A DNA stretch of 64,000 nucleotides from Odiellus spinosus (GCA_963920705.1 OY987232.1:17645942-17709941); one strand, 5' to 3'; counted from the stretch's first letter, positions 1 through 10,138 are shown. Numbers and translations are program-made. The notes: a model not told the origin generated them from the sequence alone.

Positions 1-54
1 GTGATTCGATTATCGGTTTGATTATACAGTTTCAAATCGATTTAGAAACGCTAC

Positions 55-449
55 TTAACTAAACCATTTCACAAACCTCGACTGTTTAACATCAGTCTCC
101 CCTGTGTTAGGGTCAGCGTAAGCAGAGTGAGAAGCGTGTTGAAGCGAATGACCCCCGAATTCGTCTTGACCCGTAGTTGACCTATGACCGGATGAACTAG
201 CTGGTAGAACGGATTCACTGCCTGAATAGGAAAGACCTGGTCCTCTAACGTTTTCTTGATTAACGGCTGGAATAACTCCTGTAGTTGAGGATGAAGTAGC
301 GGTAGTTGGGCTTGTAATTGGAAGCTCAGTTTGGGCCGTGGCCAAAACGGTCAAAGTAGCGACGATAACCTTTCGAAGAAAAGAATACGAAATAAAGTCT
401 AAATCTTGGTAGAATTTATCCAAGTTTTTTTTCTTACCAAAGAAAACAT
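55..449 (-). CDS. Small secreted Ser/Thr-rich protein, two exons
   Basis: Predicted secreted protein of 108 residues; the family is not recognised. Exon 1 (449-438) encodes only M-F-S-L and ends at a GTAAGA donor. A 68-bp intron (437-370) ends in AAAG, and exon 2 (369-55) continues in phase 0 with VIVATLTVLATAQ, which completes a signal peptide. The mature part is rich in Ser, Thr, Gly and Pro, with a more charged C-terminus ending FVKWFS. A longer frame opens upstream, but it reads through the intron and lacks a signal peptide, so I prefer the spliced model. A TATA box at 512-505 lies about 60 bp upstream of the ATG. The phase-0 intron inside the signal peptide is typical of insect cuticle and other extracellular-matrix genes; that role is inference. 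The poly(A) signal would fall before the window. Confidence 0.72.
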
Positions 450-504
450 GTTTCACTGCTGAGAAGGAGCTGGTGAATATGTCTTTTCCAAAATCCAAGA
501 TTGC

Positions 505-512
505 CTTTTATA
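505..512 (-). promoter_or_regulatory. TATA box (TATAAAAG) of the 55-449 gene
   Basis: TATAAAAG on the minus strand. A start about 30 bp downstream (near 482) would give a short 5' leader before the ATG at 449. Confidence 0.6.
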
Positions 513-1046
513 CTAAAAACTCTTCTTACTCGATCTCACTGACGAATGACTATATTACAAAATATTGACCTTTTTATGCATCCAAGAGGAAGCCCGGTCA
601 AACTATATTTCCACAAGCGACAACTTCCAGAGGAGAGAGAGAGGTGACCTAATCTCTTGGACAAGGTTTTTTTTTATCGCGGGATCGCTAGACCAAATAT
701 TAATCCAATCTTTCACTTTCACCCCAGTTAATCCGTATGGCCGTTCGCAGAACTTTCAATGGATTAGTATTCAAACTTTAGTTTAAACAATGTATACCAG
801 AAAAACAAAACCTTCATCAAATAAAATCATGCCAGAGTTTTCCGTACCAATAATTTTTTGTACTTTCGTCTCAAGGGCTCGCGTTTTATGACTAAGACGT
901 TTCCCACCATTTAGGCTTCAAGGGTTGGAGACTTCACAATAAATAAAATTATATTTCATAGGTATAAATATAATTTTTCTGGACTGGTTACCTAATGACG
1001 TCACTCATTTCGGGTTTCACTTATAATTGAATTGAAATCTTCTTTA
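513..1046. other. Non-coding stretch, nothing recognised
   Basis: AT-rich DNA between the first gene's promoter and a family B element. A 73-codon plus-strand frame at 565-786 has no flanking splice sites or promoter and is probably chance. Confidence 0.4.
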
Positions 1047-1330
1047 TAGTCCTGGTCGATTTCCAAAACCGGAAGTCTAGAGAACCTCGCGAAAATTTTG
1101 GCGTGGAAAACTTTTTGTCACGTGATCGTCCGCCATCTTTTTGTAGTGTGAAAATAGCTACAGACTAACCAACGCCTCCTATACTTTATCATATAGGAAG
1201 CGTTGGACTAACAACTTGAATTTGGTTTGTGGGAAATAAAATTAGAAATAGTCTGGCAACCTGTTACTACAAAAAGATGGCGGCGCGGCTATGAGACAAG
1301 GGCCCATTTCCGGCAAATCGACCAGGACTA
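1047..1330 (+). mobile_element. Family B palindromic MITE, copy 1 (TA target)
   Basis: Element of 284 bp bounded by TA. The termini TAGTCCTGGTCGATTT and AAATCGACCAGGACTA are inverted repeats. Inner inverted segments include the pair CATCTTTTTGTAGT/ACTACAAAAAGATG. It contains no open frame. Further copies lie at 12165-12448 (opposite orientation) and 61522-61805. The TA target is the signature of Tc1/mariner-type transposases; that assignment is inference. Confidence 0.8.
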
Positions 1331-1480
1331 TTTCATGATGTAATTTTGATAATTTTAACGGGATTAGATTAGCGAGTAGCGTTTAAAAATAACTTAATCG
1401 AAATTTGATCATTTCCGTACCTATTTATCTCGCTTTCTAATATCGCTAGAACTTATAGTCTGGCCTACAGCGTGCCCATA
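1331..1480. repeat. Fragment of dispersed repeat N
   Basis: The segment around 1395-1470 is the reverse complement of DNA around 32020-32250. Family B appears to have inserted into or beside it, and family A interrupts the other copy. A related fragment lies near 11146-11300. Confidence 0.5.
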
Positions 1481-1544
1481 CGCTTCCTCGAGCGGCGGGA
1501 TATTGGGGAAAAAGAGAGAGAGTGCTTCTCGACCATTGGACAGA

Positions 1545-1998
1545 ATTCCATTGGACAGAATCCCATTGGGCAGAATCCCATTCGATCCACAATCCCATTC
1601 AACCGATACGTTTTCGTAAACCAGAATCCCATTCGACCGAATCCCATTCGACCGTCAATCCCATTCGACCGAATCCCATTCGACCGTCAATCCCATTCGA
1701 CCGACGTTCACAATCAGAAGTCCATTAACACATTCTAACCTAACCTAACCTAACCTAACCTAACCTAACCTAACCATTATCGGCTTAAATTCATCGGGAC
1801 GCCCTTTTTGGTTTCGGCCCAATGGGAAATTCGGTCTATGGGGGATTCGGTTCAGCGGGATTCGGTTCAGCGGGATTTCGGTTCAATGGGAATTCGGTGC
1901 ATTGGGCTCGGTCGGCCAAGATTCGGTTGATTGGGACTATTTATTTTTTATTTCGGACCAATGGGAATTCGGTCCAATAGGATTCTATTCAATGGGTA
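1545..1998. repeat. Inverted minisatellite arms around a (CCTAA)n core
   Basis: At 1545-1711 a unit containing CCCATTCGACCG recurs. At about 1790-1998 the complementary type of unit, containing CGGTTCAATGGGATTCGG, recurs in the opposite sense. Between them lies the telomere-like tract at 1736-1775. The same layout, with other arm sequences, occurs at 7365-8260. Confidence 0.6.
1736..1775 (-). repeat. Interstitial telomere-like (CCTAA)8 tract
   Basis: Eight perfect TAACC units, equal to TTAGG on the minus strand, the telomere repeat of most arthropods. It is internal, since genes lie on both sides. Confidence 0.9.
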
Positions 1999-2459
1999 TA
2001 TACCGAGAGGCTTCGGTAGACTGAAATAAATCATTCCCAAACGGTAGAAAAAACCAGTCCTTATTACTTCAAAGCTTGTAATTATTTTTGGTGAAATTTT
2101 TGAAAAGTTGAATTGCGTGGGAGGTGATGTATAATAATTACTATAATTGTAATCTTCTTTCAAAAGAATATATTTTCACCTTAATTTATATTAAAATCCA
2201 GATCACAGTGTTTTAGTTAACTATCTCTAAGATTAATTAACTTAATTCTGGTTCACGAAACAATATGAAGTATAATTTTAAAGTTTAAAATTAATTTTGT
2301 ATTATGTGATGAGTCTTAGATCTTTGACTATTAATTACGGGCGTTGGATTTTTTCGCGAAGCTCCAAGGTTGCTTTTGTGGTTTATTATGAATTCTTATG
2401 ATTCCATTTTTAGTTTTATCATAATTAAAACCACATATTCAAAGTTGTATCTTTCTGGG
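1999..2459. other. AT-rich non-coding stretch
   Basis: No promoter or splice-linked coding block was found. A 71-codon minus-strand frame crossing 1948-2163 has a Tyr/Asn/Ser-rich stretch and a possible GTAATA donor, but no partner exon. Confidence 0.35.
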
Positions 2460-2945
2460 TTAAAGGGAACATGAAAGGCCATAACAACCTATTTTTAATC
2501 GATTAAGAATGCTAAAATAATGAGAAAAACAATAAATATAAATCACCAAAAATATTTCCTTATTTTATAATCAATTTCCAAAGTTCCGAAACTTGCGGAT
2601 GCTAAGCCTTGGCTGCCTAGCTCGGCGAACTAGGCGAGCACGAGCCGTATTTTTTTTAATATTCCCGTCTGATCTAGTCGCCAATCACGAGCGAGTACGG
2701 GTATTTTTAAAATACGCGTACTCGCTCGTGATTGGCGACAAGAACAGCCGCGAATATTTTAAAAAATACAGGTCGTGATCGCCTAGTTCACCGAGCTAGG
2801 CAGCCAAGGCTTAGTATCGGAACTTTGGAAATTGATTATAAAATAACGAAATATTTTTGGTGAGTTATATTATTGTTTTTCTCATTATTTTAGCATTCTT
2901 AATCGATTAAAAATAGGTTGTTTCGGCCTTCCATTCTCCCTTTAA
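2460..2945 (+). mobile_element. Family C palindromic element, TTAA target, copy 1
   Basis: Bounded by TTAA, with AAAGGGA at the left end and TCCCTTT at the right. The arms (GCTAAAATAATGAGAAAAAC and its complement, then GCTAAGCCTTGGCTGCCTAG and its complement) form a long imperfect hairpin of 486 bp. A shorter copy is at 8770-9176. The TTAA target is typical of piggyBac- and Kolobok-type transposases. Confidence 0.75.
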
Positions 2946-3061
2946 GAAGATATATGAACGTAATTAACGATAATTTTCATCCCAACTCTGGATATTCATT
3001 TTTAAGGTTATAATTCCTTCATATGTATTTCAAAAATTAAGATCATTATTTTTGGAATGTG

Positions 3062-3179
3062 TTAAAGGGATACTTGGAGCTAAAAATGGAATAGCGTTTG
3101 AATTTATTTTCTAAAATTCAAATTATACCTAATTTAAGAAATTGGTTTCATTTTTTTTGCTTCAAGTTTCCCTTTAATT
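3062..3179 (+). mobile_element. Short TTAA-flanked MITE
   Basis: About 118 bp running from TTAAAGGGATA to TTTCCCTTTAA. The ends match the AAAGGGA type of families C, D and E; the interior resembles the right end seen at 52670-52715 (family E). Confidence 0.5.
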
Positions 3180-3592
3180 ATAATTTTTCGTTACGGTAAT
3201 AATAATAATTACTTTAGTTCATTCTTTCGGTCTAAATTGCTTATTAAAGTCTCAAAAGGAAGAAAAATGCTCCCCTTAATGTTTTCCTGTCTTAAATAAG
3301 CACGTTTTCTATCTTGTAATTTTTTAAAGAGATAGTATCACCATCTCGCGCGTTGTTTTTCCGTAACAAGTTCACAAAAACATGAATTAACCTCTAACTA
3401 TCCCATTAAATCGAATACGAAAATCTAATTACTTAATTAAGATCTTTAATGAACCTATATTACCATAATAATTAATCGACAATGATCGAAGTTAGGCCTA
3501 AATCGAAATAAAATGAAAAATCATATTTTCTGAGTTATAATTTTTTTATTGAGTTTCAATATTAAAACTATACAAGAAAAAGATGTAAAAAG

Positions 3593-3759
3593 TTGCGTTC
3601 CATGATGGGTTTGACTTCAAGAAACCTTTTGACTCGATACTCATATTGGAAATGCAGAACTCGGAAGGAAAAAAGAATTTTTACAAAGTTGTAAAGGAAA
3701 TAGAAGAATATAATTTATTATCTAGACGTCATTTCTGGAAAAAAAACATAATACAATAA
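3593..3759 (+). CDS. Probable 3'-terminal exon of an unidentified gene
   Basis: An open frame starts after an AG at 3591-3592 and runs 54 codons to TAA at 3757-3759. Its composition is protein-like and charged, with segments HDGFDFKKPFDSIL, KVVKEIEEYN and a basic RRHFWKKN near the end. There is no in-frame start before an internal Met, so an upstream exon is expected; none was found. The acceptor has a poor pyrimidine tract. An AATATA-type sequence lies just after the stop, and a family A element begins 45 bp later. The minus strand is also partly open here, so the strand is not certain. Function unknown. Confidence 0.4.
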
Positions 3760-3803
3760 TTAGAATATAAATATTTTCTAACGAAAAATGATTTAAATAT
3801 TAA

Positions 3804-4127
3804 CAGAAGTAGATGAAACCCTCCTTTGAAGTCTACTACTCTAATGTTCGATATAGCGCTCCTCTCTGTATGGGGAAAAATTCCCAATTTTACGAGATCA
3901 GAGGGGTCCTACTTCATACCCCCCTGTCTACGGAAAATTGGAAATTCTCTCTCTCCACAAACGACGACGTTTTTTTGACGAACTCCGAGCCTGCTAGAGA
4001 TATTCGGTGGACGAACTCACGCTCCGAAAATATCTACCGTTAGGGGGCGTACGAATCTACCCATACAGAGAGGGGTAGATAAGACCAGGGAGTAATAGAC
4101 TTCAAAGGAGGGTTTCATCGGCTTCTG
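3804..4127 (-). mobile_element. Family A MITE copy 1
   Basis: Family A is a palindromic element of about 335 bp. Its ends are CAGAAGCCGATGAAACCCTC and the complement, and subterminal inverted blocks contain CCCCTCTCTGTATGGG. The middle carries AACGTCGTCGTTTGTGGAG and a conserved run of GAGAGA. Plus orientation is taken as the one with GGGTCTTGTCTACC near the left end. This copy is reversed. Its flanks, atattaa and atattat, are an imperfect 7-bp duplication. Open frames read through the element, such as those starting MKPSFEVYY, are by-products of the inverted repeats. Confidence 0.9.
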
Positions 4128-4265
4128 ATATTATTCGATTATAATTTAATTTTTCCGGTAATTAGTATATTTAATTATTAACAAAATTATTTTACAACTA
4201 AAGAAAACTTAATCATTTCAATAAGACAATAGACCTGGCTACCCATTTTTATGATCCAAACTGGG

Positions 4266-4271
4266 TTTATT
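4266..4271 (-). terminator. Candidate poly(A) signal for the 4452-4919 gene
   Basis: TTTATT on the plus strand is AATAAA on the minus strand, about 180 nt past the stop codon. Confidence 0.35.
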
Positions 4272-4451
4272 CAACTTCCGGATGTTAGTGCTACTCATTA
4301 GGGCTAAAAATGGAAGGTCTATTATTTAGTCTCAACTATTTTATCGTCTGTTCATTGCCACCTTGGAAACTCGTCGCTAGCCAATTGGAAAACTACCGGA
4401 AGTAAAGATACCCGACTTCCCCAGTACTTGTAAGCAATTCCGAAGAGCCCC

Positions 4452-4919
4452 CTACTTACAGATAATAATTGGACCACCAGGAACAATAGCGGTAGCTGAA
4501 GCTGGGACAATGACAGCGCCGGAAGCTGGAGCAACTTGTCCACCAATAGAGTTGAGGTTAGCTCCGGTGCTAGAGCCGGATTGAATAGCTCCAGGGGAAG
4601 CGATAAGGGTGGCGGATGGACCACGAATGATGGTGGTACCACCGTTAACGAGGGTAGCGTCTTTAGGTCCGACGCTATCGATACCGGTGTCGATTCCTGG
4701 AGCAGCGGCGGCCGAGATGTGAGCAGGGTTGGAAAGGATGGAACCGGCTGGTGCAACGACTCCGCTGGACAAAATTGGGGCACCGTAGAACCCGAGGGAA
4801 CCGTAACCAGCGCTCAAATATGCGGGACCGCCAATAAAAGCGGTGGCTGGGATACCCACTGAAGTAATAACACCAGCGTCAGTAAGACCCAAAAGAACCA
4901 AGGCGACAAGACAAGCGAG
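4452..4919 (-). CDS. Secreted Gly/Ala/Ser/Ile-rich structural protein (exon 2)
   Basis: An exon of 156 codons including stop that lacks only a tiny first exon. After an acceptor ending TTTTGTATTCCACAG (4934-4920) it starts in phase 0 with LACLVALVLLGLTDAG, the body of a signal peptide. The mature chain is low-complexity (short runs such as GYGSLGFYGAPILS and GAVIVPASATAIVPGG), as in cuticle or chorion matrix proteins. An in-frame ATG at 4937-4935 could be called as the start (M-F-C-I-P-Q), but it lies inside the pyrimidine tract, and the 55-449, 11344-12685 and 15310-15660 genes all place a phase-0 intron exactly there. Exon 1 was not found; a family A element with a perfect 7-bp duplication sits about 34 bp upstream of the acceptor, inside the presumed intron. 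Confidence 0.65.
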   Translation of the reverse strand, partial: LACLVALVLLGLTDAGVITSVGIPATAFIGGPAYLSAGYGSLGFYGAPILSSGVVAPAGSILSNPAHISAAAAPGIDTGIDSVGPKDATLVNGGTTIIRGPSATLIASPGAIQSGSSTGANLNSIGGQVAPASGAVIVPASATAIVPGGPIIICK

Positions 4920-4952
4920 CTGTGGAATACAAAACATTTTTATTTGTAGTAT

Positions 4953-5290
4953 CAGAAGCCGATGAAACCCTCCTTTGAAGTCTATTACTCCCGGGTCTTG
5001 TCTACCCCTCTCTGTATGGGTTATTCTCAAAAGGCGCGATTCGTACGCCTCCTAACGGTAGATGTTTTCGGAGCGGGAGTTCGTCGAGCGAATATCTCTA
5101 GCAGCCTAGGAGTTCGTCAAAAAAACGTCGTCGTTTGTGGAGAGAGAGAATTTCCAATTTTCCGTAGACAGGGGGGTATGAAGTAGGACCCCTCCGATCT
5201 CGTAAAATTGTGAATTTTACCCATACAGAGAGGAGCGCTATATCGAACATTAGAGTAGTAGACTTCAAAGGAGGGATTCATCGGCTTCTG
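4953..5290 (+). mobile_element. Family A MITE copy 2, beside a splice acceptor
   Basis: 338 bp with a perfect 7-bp duplication, gtagtat, at 4946-4952 and 5291-5297. It lies in the presumed first intron of the 4452-4919 gene, a few tens of bp from its acceptor. Confidence 0.95.
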
Positions 5291-5297
5291 GTAGTAT

Positions 5298-5713
5298 TAG
5301 TTAATTTTACTAACTAGTTATGGTTACTTCCTTAAGTTTAAATTTAAAAAATTATTTTCGGAATCACCTACTCGAGGGAGTCCAAGGGATACATTTCCTT
5401 TTGCAATCAAAATTAAATCTTAATTATAATTAAACTGAAATTTAAATATTTTTTCGTCGAGCAAATTTATTGATCTTGTTAATTTTTTCTTAACCACTTC
5501 CTCTTGGTGTAAAATTTAATAATTTCAAATTTAAAATATATTTAAATTTAAATATTTTTTCCGGAACTCGGAGCGAGATTAAGAAAAAAACCCTGTTTTC
5601 ACTATCGGCTTGTTTATTGAAATGAAGCAACCACAACTTTCCTCCACGTAATATTTCATTCTTGTAATCATTTATATTACAAGGGGTAGTCTCACAAATT
5701 TAATTTAAAATAT
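5298..5713. other. AT-rich stretch without a recognised gene
   Basis: Searched for the missing tiny first exon of the 4452-4919 gene (ATG plus a few codons before GTAAG on the minus strand, with a TATA box); none is convincing. Confidence 0.4.
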
Positions 5714-6040
5714 CAGAAGCCGATGAAACCCTCCTTTGAAGTCTACATACTCTAATGTTCGATATAGCGCTCCCCTCTGTATGGGTAAAATTCCCAATTT
5801 TACGAGATCGGAGGGGTCCTACTTCATACCCCCCTGTCTAGGGAAAATTGGAAATTCTCTCTCTCCACAAACGACGACGTTTTTTTGACGAACTCCAAGG
5901 CTGCTAGAGATATTCGCTGGACGAACTCCCGCTCCGAAAATATCTACCGTTAGGAGGCGTACGAATCGCGCTTTTTGAAACTAACCCATACAGAGAGGGG
6001 TAGACAAGACCAAGGGAGTAATAGACTTCAAAGGAGGGTT
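5714..6040 (-). mobile_element. Family A MITE copy 3, right end truncated
   Basis: Reversed copy that stops at AAAGGAGGGTT and lacks the last 13 or so bases of the terminal repeat. It is followed directly by a small right-end fragment of family H (about 6053-6080, AATAAAGTTATAGACTTTTG). Confidence 0.85.
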
Positions 6041-6279
6041 GCTTTGCCTTATATTCAATAAAGTTATAGACTTTTGTTTATACTTTCCCTTTAAAACCAC
6101 CCATCTCCACCCCTAGTTGTTTCGGCATTCTGTTGTAATTGTATTTCATTGTTTTAACCCCCAATAAGTAACTAGAAAGACTAGCCCCCCCCCCCCTAAT
6201 ATTGTAGTAGTTTGCTTTAAATATGGGTTACTGAATCGCAATTTTCGGAAAAAAAAAAAAAATTTTTTAGTAAAACCAG

Positions 6280-6639
6280 TCTTTGTTTGCAACACGCAAA
6301 TAAGTATACCTTTGATGTCACGGATGGCAGATATAGAAATGATACAGGTTTTAAATGTATTGCAAATTCAAGATGGAACGATTATACACCAGAAGTAATA
6401 TTAAGAGAAATTAAAGTGCCTGTGACACTTTTTTTTTTTTTTTTTTTTTTTTTACTGGTATGGAAATTTAGTTGAGAAAAATTACAATTTAATAATGAAA
6501 TAATCTGAATTAAAAGGGAAACATTCCATTAAAACGGATTCGAGGTGCAGAAGCGGTTCCTTTAGCAAATTTTGGGAGTTTTTCATATATTTTAATGCAT
6601 CGTTCAGAATTAGAAATTCTTAGACATATTTTGAAATAA
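6280..6639 (+). CDS. Two coding-looking exons of an unidentified gene
   Basis: Exon A begins after AG at 6278-6279 and reads ANKYTFDVTDGRYRND and later SRWNDYTPEVILREIK, to about 6415. Exon B (6517-6639) begins after AG in phase 0, reads GNIPLKRIRGAEAVPLANFG and ends HRSELEILRHILK plus stop. The 101-bp gap holds a run of about 23 T and would be an intron with a weak GTGCCT donor; a stronger GTAATA donor at 6395 also gives phase 0. Alternatively the T run expanded inside a broken gene. Codon use is very AT-rich. No start, promoter or upstream exon was found. Family unknown. Confidence 0.4.
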
Positions 6640-6784
6640 CATTTTCGCAAAGAGTTTGTCACCCAATTCTGGGTTTGAGAAGTTTATTTTGTAGCGGGAA
6701 ACTCAAACTTTACGATGAAATCGAGCGCGTTAGCCCGCGATTTTTCCGAAGCTCGTAAAACCTTATTTCCCGTTCCCTTCAAAA

Positions 6785-7005
6785 CGGTCTAATTAAGCTA
6801 ATTATCACTGTTCATTAATTAGGGTCGTATCTTCTTCGGGCATTTTCCTAGAGTGTTGAAGCTAGGTTCCCCGAATAGCCCCATTCTTAATCTACAAAAT
6901 GAGCCCTTCCATCTTTAAATAGACGCAACCAAAGTTAAGTTATATATTTTTAAATGAAAGTGTTCAGAAATAGAAGCGTTCATGTCACCTAAACTTCAAG
7001 TGAGG
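6785..7005. repeat. Dispersed repeat M, copy 1
   Basis: A segment of about 220 bp containing CCCCGAATAGCCCCATTCTT and a run ending GTTATATATTTTTAAATGAA recurs in the same orientation at about 22570-22775. Confidence 0.6.
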
Positions 7006-7364
7006 GAGTTAGTTATGAATGAGCTACCGTAAAAACTAGTTGAGTGTCATTTAGAGTCTGGGAGGAAGTTTGGAATTTTATATATCATATATTTATTTGG
7101 GAGGGTCAATTTTCGCAGGCAGGGGCGTCCTAATTTCATCTTATTATGGTTAATTTATCTCCTACCTCAAACTGATTTAACTTAATCATATTTATTTATT
7201 AGTGAACTCCAAGCTTAATTGTATATTTCGAAATTATCACCGTCTTTATTGTAATTTATATTAATTCTTTATCTAAATTACTTTTTGTAATTAATTTGTA
7301 CAATTTTATATTTAAATCCAATCAGAGTTCAGAATTTGTTATTCATATGAAAGGCTTAGTACCA
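7006..7364. other. AT-rich non-coding stretch
   Basis: No coding block, RNA gene or terminal-repeat structure was recognised on either strand. Confidence 0.35.
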
Positions 7365-8260
7365 TTGGATCGAAATTCATTTGATCGACACAGGGTCCAT
7401 TAGATCGAAATTCAATGGATCGACATGCAGAACCAAATGATCGACACTTAAAAAAAGAAGACTCAAATGATCGACAGGTAAAAAAGATTGAAAGTAATAG
7501 ACATGCAGTACCATTGGATCGAAATTCATTTGATCGACACAGGGTCCATTAGATCGAAATTCAGTGGATCGACATAAAGAACCAAATGATCGACACTTAC
7601 AAAAAGAAGATTCAAATGATCGACAGTTAAAAAAGATTGAGTGGAATAGATATGAAGTACCATTGGATCGACATGCAGAACCAAATGATCGAAAATATCA
7701 AATAAAATTCAAAAAGACTTGATACTGCATAGATTTAAAAATCGATTAGTTAATTTAAAACCTATCGATTTTTAAATCCATGCAATATTAAGTATTTTTA
7801 AAATTAATTTAATAACCTAACCTAACCTAACCCTACAAAACGCAATAATTTTATATATTAACCAAATAATTTCGATTATTTAACACACCATTTTCACGAT
7901 GAGGATTCAAACTCGGTATCTTTTTACAATCCATGCTGGCTACCATTTCGGGCAACGGGTCACGGCATCTCAATTAAAACGAGAGACTGTCGATCAAATA
8001 AATTTCGATCAAATGGGGCTATTCCGTCGATCAAATGAGACACACTGTCGATCAGATAAATTTCGATCCAATGGACCCTTTGTCGATCGAATGAATTTCT
8101 ATCTATTGGTAAAAAACGAGAGAGATTGTCGTTCAAATAAATTTCGATCAAATGGGGCTATCCCGTCGATCAAATGAGACACACTGTCGATCAGATAAAT
8201 TTCGATCCAAAGGACCCTTTGTCGATCGGATGAATTTCTATCTATTGGTAATATCCCCAT
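7365..8260. repeat. Inverted GATCGA minisatellite arms around (CCTAA)n
   Basis: Left arm (7365-7705): units containing CCATTGGATCGAAATTCA and CAAATGATCGACA. Right arm (about 7985-8250): the complementary sense, including TGTCGATC and GATCCAATGGACCC. Between them are a hairpin (ATAGATTTAAAAATCGAT and its complement, 7728-7790) and a short CCTAACCTAACC tract near 7817-7832. It parallels the 1545-1998 module. Confidence 0.7.
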
Positions 8261-8404
8261 ATGAAAATATACGAATAACAGATCGATCCGATTACAAGCT
8301 TTACTTTAGTCTATCTATCTCGCAAGTTACTTGAAATGAAGAACGTCTTAGTTACTTAAATACTTTAAGTACAACGAAAATGAAACCAAATTTTCAAAAT
8401 TTAC

Positions 8405-8413
8405 CTTTGCCAT
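8405..8413 (-). CDS. Orphan first exon (M-A-K) of a TATA-type secretory gene
   Basis: Minus-strand ATG-GCA-AAG followed by a GTAAAT donor. A TATATATAAG box lies 92 bp upstream (8514-8505) and an initiator-like TTCAGA about 33 bp after it (8481). The arrangement matches the three resolved genes of this type in the window (tiny first exon, phase-0 intron). No second exon is visible downstream, where the intron would run into the GATCGA minisatellite. It could be an intact gene with a long first intron or a decayed one. Confidence 0.4.
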
Positions 8414-8504
8414 TTTTTTTCCTGAGGTTTCTTCTAGAAGACAAATTGTCGTGAAAAAGATAATGGTGAATAACGGTTTCTGAAGATTTTAAACGATGCC
8501 CTAG

Positions 8505-8514
8505 CTTATATATA
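8505..8514 (-). promoter_or_regulatory. TATA box of the orphan first exon
   Basis: TATATATAAG on the minus strand, correctly spaced from a TCAG-type initiator at about 8481. Confidence 0.5.
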
Positions 8515-8769
8515 GTCAACCCGAAGACCCCACCCTAAAGGTCCTTGAAAATATAGACTTCTTTTAAGTATCTGTAACCCAGATGGATTTAATTTTATAC
8601 CCAATAATATTACTACACTAGAAGAAAAAAAAATTAACCAGGAATTAAGAACAGCAGCAAAGGGATTTTAAAAAAATCTTACCTTCATCCGGGGATACGT
8701 AAATTTTAAACTCTTAACATTCGATTTAAAGTTAAACTCTCACCATTTTTTATTTAATTTTATTTTTTC

Positions 8770-9176
8770 TTAAAGGGAGAATGAAAGGCCGAAACAACTT
8801 ATTTTTAATCCACAAAGAATGCTAAAATAATGAGAAAAACAATAATATAACTTACCAAAAATATTTCGTTATTTTATAATCAATTTCCAAAGTTGAGGAT
8901 GATAAGCCTTGGCTGCCTAGCTCGGCGAGCTCGGCGAACTAGGCGAGCACGAGCCGAATTTTTTTTAAATTCCCATAATATCCGGTAGCCAATCACGAGC
9001 GAGTACGCGTATTCGCCGATTTCACCGAGCTAGGCAGCCAAGGCTTAGCATCGGAACTATGGAAATTGTTTATAAAATAACGAAATATGTTTGAGTTTTA
9101 TTATTGTTTTTCTCATTATTTTAGCATTCTTTATCGATTAAAAATAGGTTGTTTCGGCATTTCATTCTCCCTTTAA
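8770..9176 (+). mobile_element. Family C element copy 2, internally deleted
   Basis: TTAA-flanked with AAAGGGAGAATG and CATTCTCCCTTT ends. It shares the GCTAAGCCTTGGCTGCCTAG-type arms with 2460-2945 but has lost part of the centre. Confidence 0.75.
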
Positions 9177-9346
9177 ACCTCAATAATATCATTGGTCCGA
9201 TTTTATATTTAATTTTATTAAAATTTTACACTAAAAACGTGTCTTAAAAATGTTTTTTGGCATCCGGTGATTCCGAAAATAATTCAAACGCACCCCTTTA
9301 AAATGTTTCTAAGCTTATTATATTATGTTAATTTATTAAAACTAGC

Positions 9347-9691
9347 CAGAAGTAGATGAAACCCTCCTTTGAAGTCTACTACTCTAATGTTCGATATAGC
9401 GCTCCTCTCTGTATGGGGAAAAATTCCCAATTTTACGAGTTAGAACTTAGAAGGGGTCCTACTTCATCCCCCCTGTCTACGGAAAATTGAAAATTCTCTC
9501 TCTCCACAAACGACGACGTTTTTTTGACGAACTCCAAGGCTGCTAGAGATATTCGCTCGACGAACTCCCGCTCCGTAAATATCTACCGTTAGGAGGCGTA
9601 CGAATCGCGCTTTTTGAAACTAACCCATACAGAGAGGGGTAGACAAGACCCGGGAGTAATAGACTTCAAAGGAGGGTTTCATCGGCTTCTG
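9347..9691 (-). mobile_element. Family A MITE copy 4
   Basis: Reversed copy with a perfect 7-bp duplication, aactagc (9340-9346 and 9692-9698). Confidence 0.93.
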
Positions 9692-9698
9692 AACTAGC

Positions 9699-10138
9699 TT
9701 AAATAATTCATCCCAAAGCATTGTACATGTATAATAGATATCCTTGTCATATTAGTTTTTATATGATCGTTATCCTTCCAATTATAATTTTATAATTTTT
9801 AAAAATTTTAAGGTCACACCACCCCTAAGAATTTTTTTTGGGGTAAAACGCCTTTTACATTAAGTAGATATATTTTTTTAGTCACTTTCGTGGGTGGGAC
9901 TTTATTTTTCTTTAAGGGATTCTGTCTCCATTTTCTTTAATAATTCTACGGATTATCTTTTTAATTTTATCTTACTGTATTCAAAATTTTATATCTATGG
10001 GTTGAGGCAATTTTTAAGTAACTTCAAAATTAAATTTTAATTACGAAAATGCTACTCAGGTATAAGAGGAATTATTTTACAACTAATTAAATTAATATGA
10101 AAAATTAAATTGTTATCATTTTCGTATTTTAATATTCG
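9699..10138. other. AT-rich stretch without recognised features
   Basis: No open frame with splice or promoter support, and no repeat structure beyond simple A/T runs. Confidence 0.4.

Noticed and set aside
1736-1775. A true chromosome end
   Set aside because: The TTAGG tract is only eight units and is flanked by genes and unique DNA on both sides.
4537-4862. Plus-strand ORF of 108 codons
   Set aside because: Shadow of the minus-strand secreted-protein exon; Gly/Ser/Thr composition reflects the complement of Ala/Gly/Pro codons.
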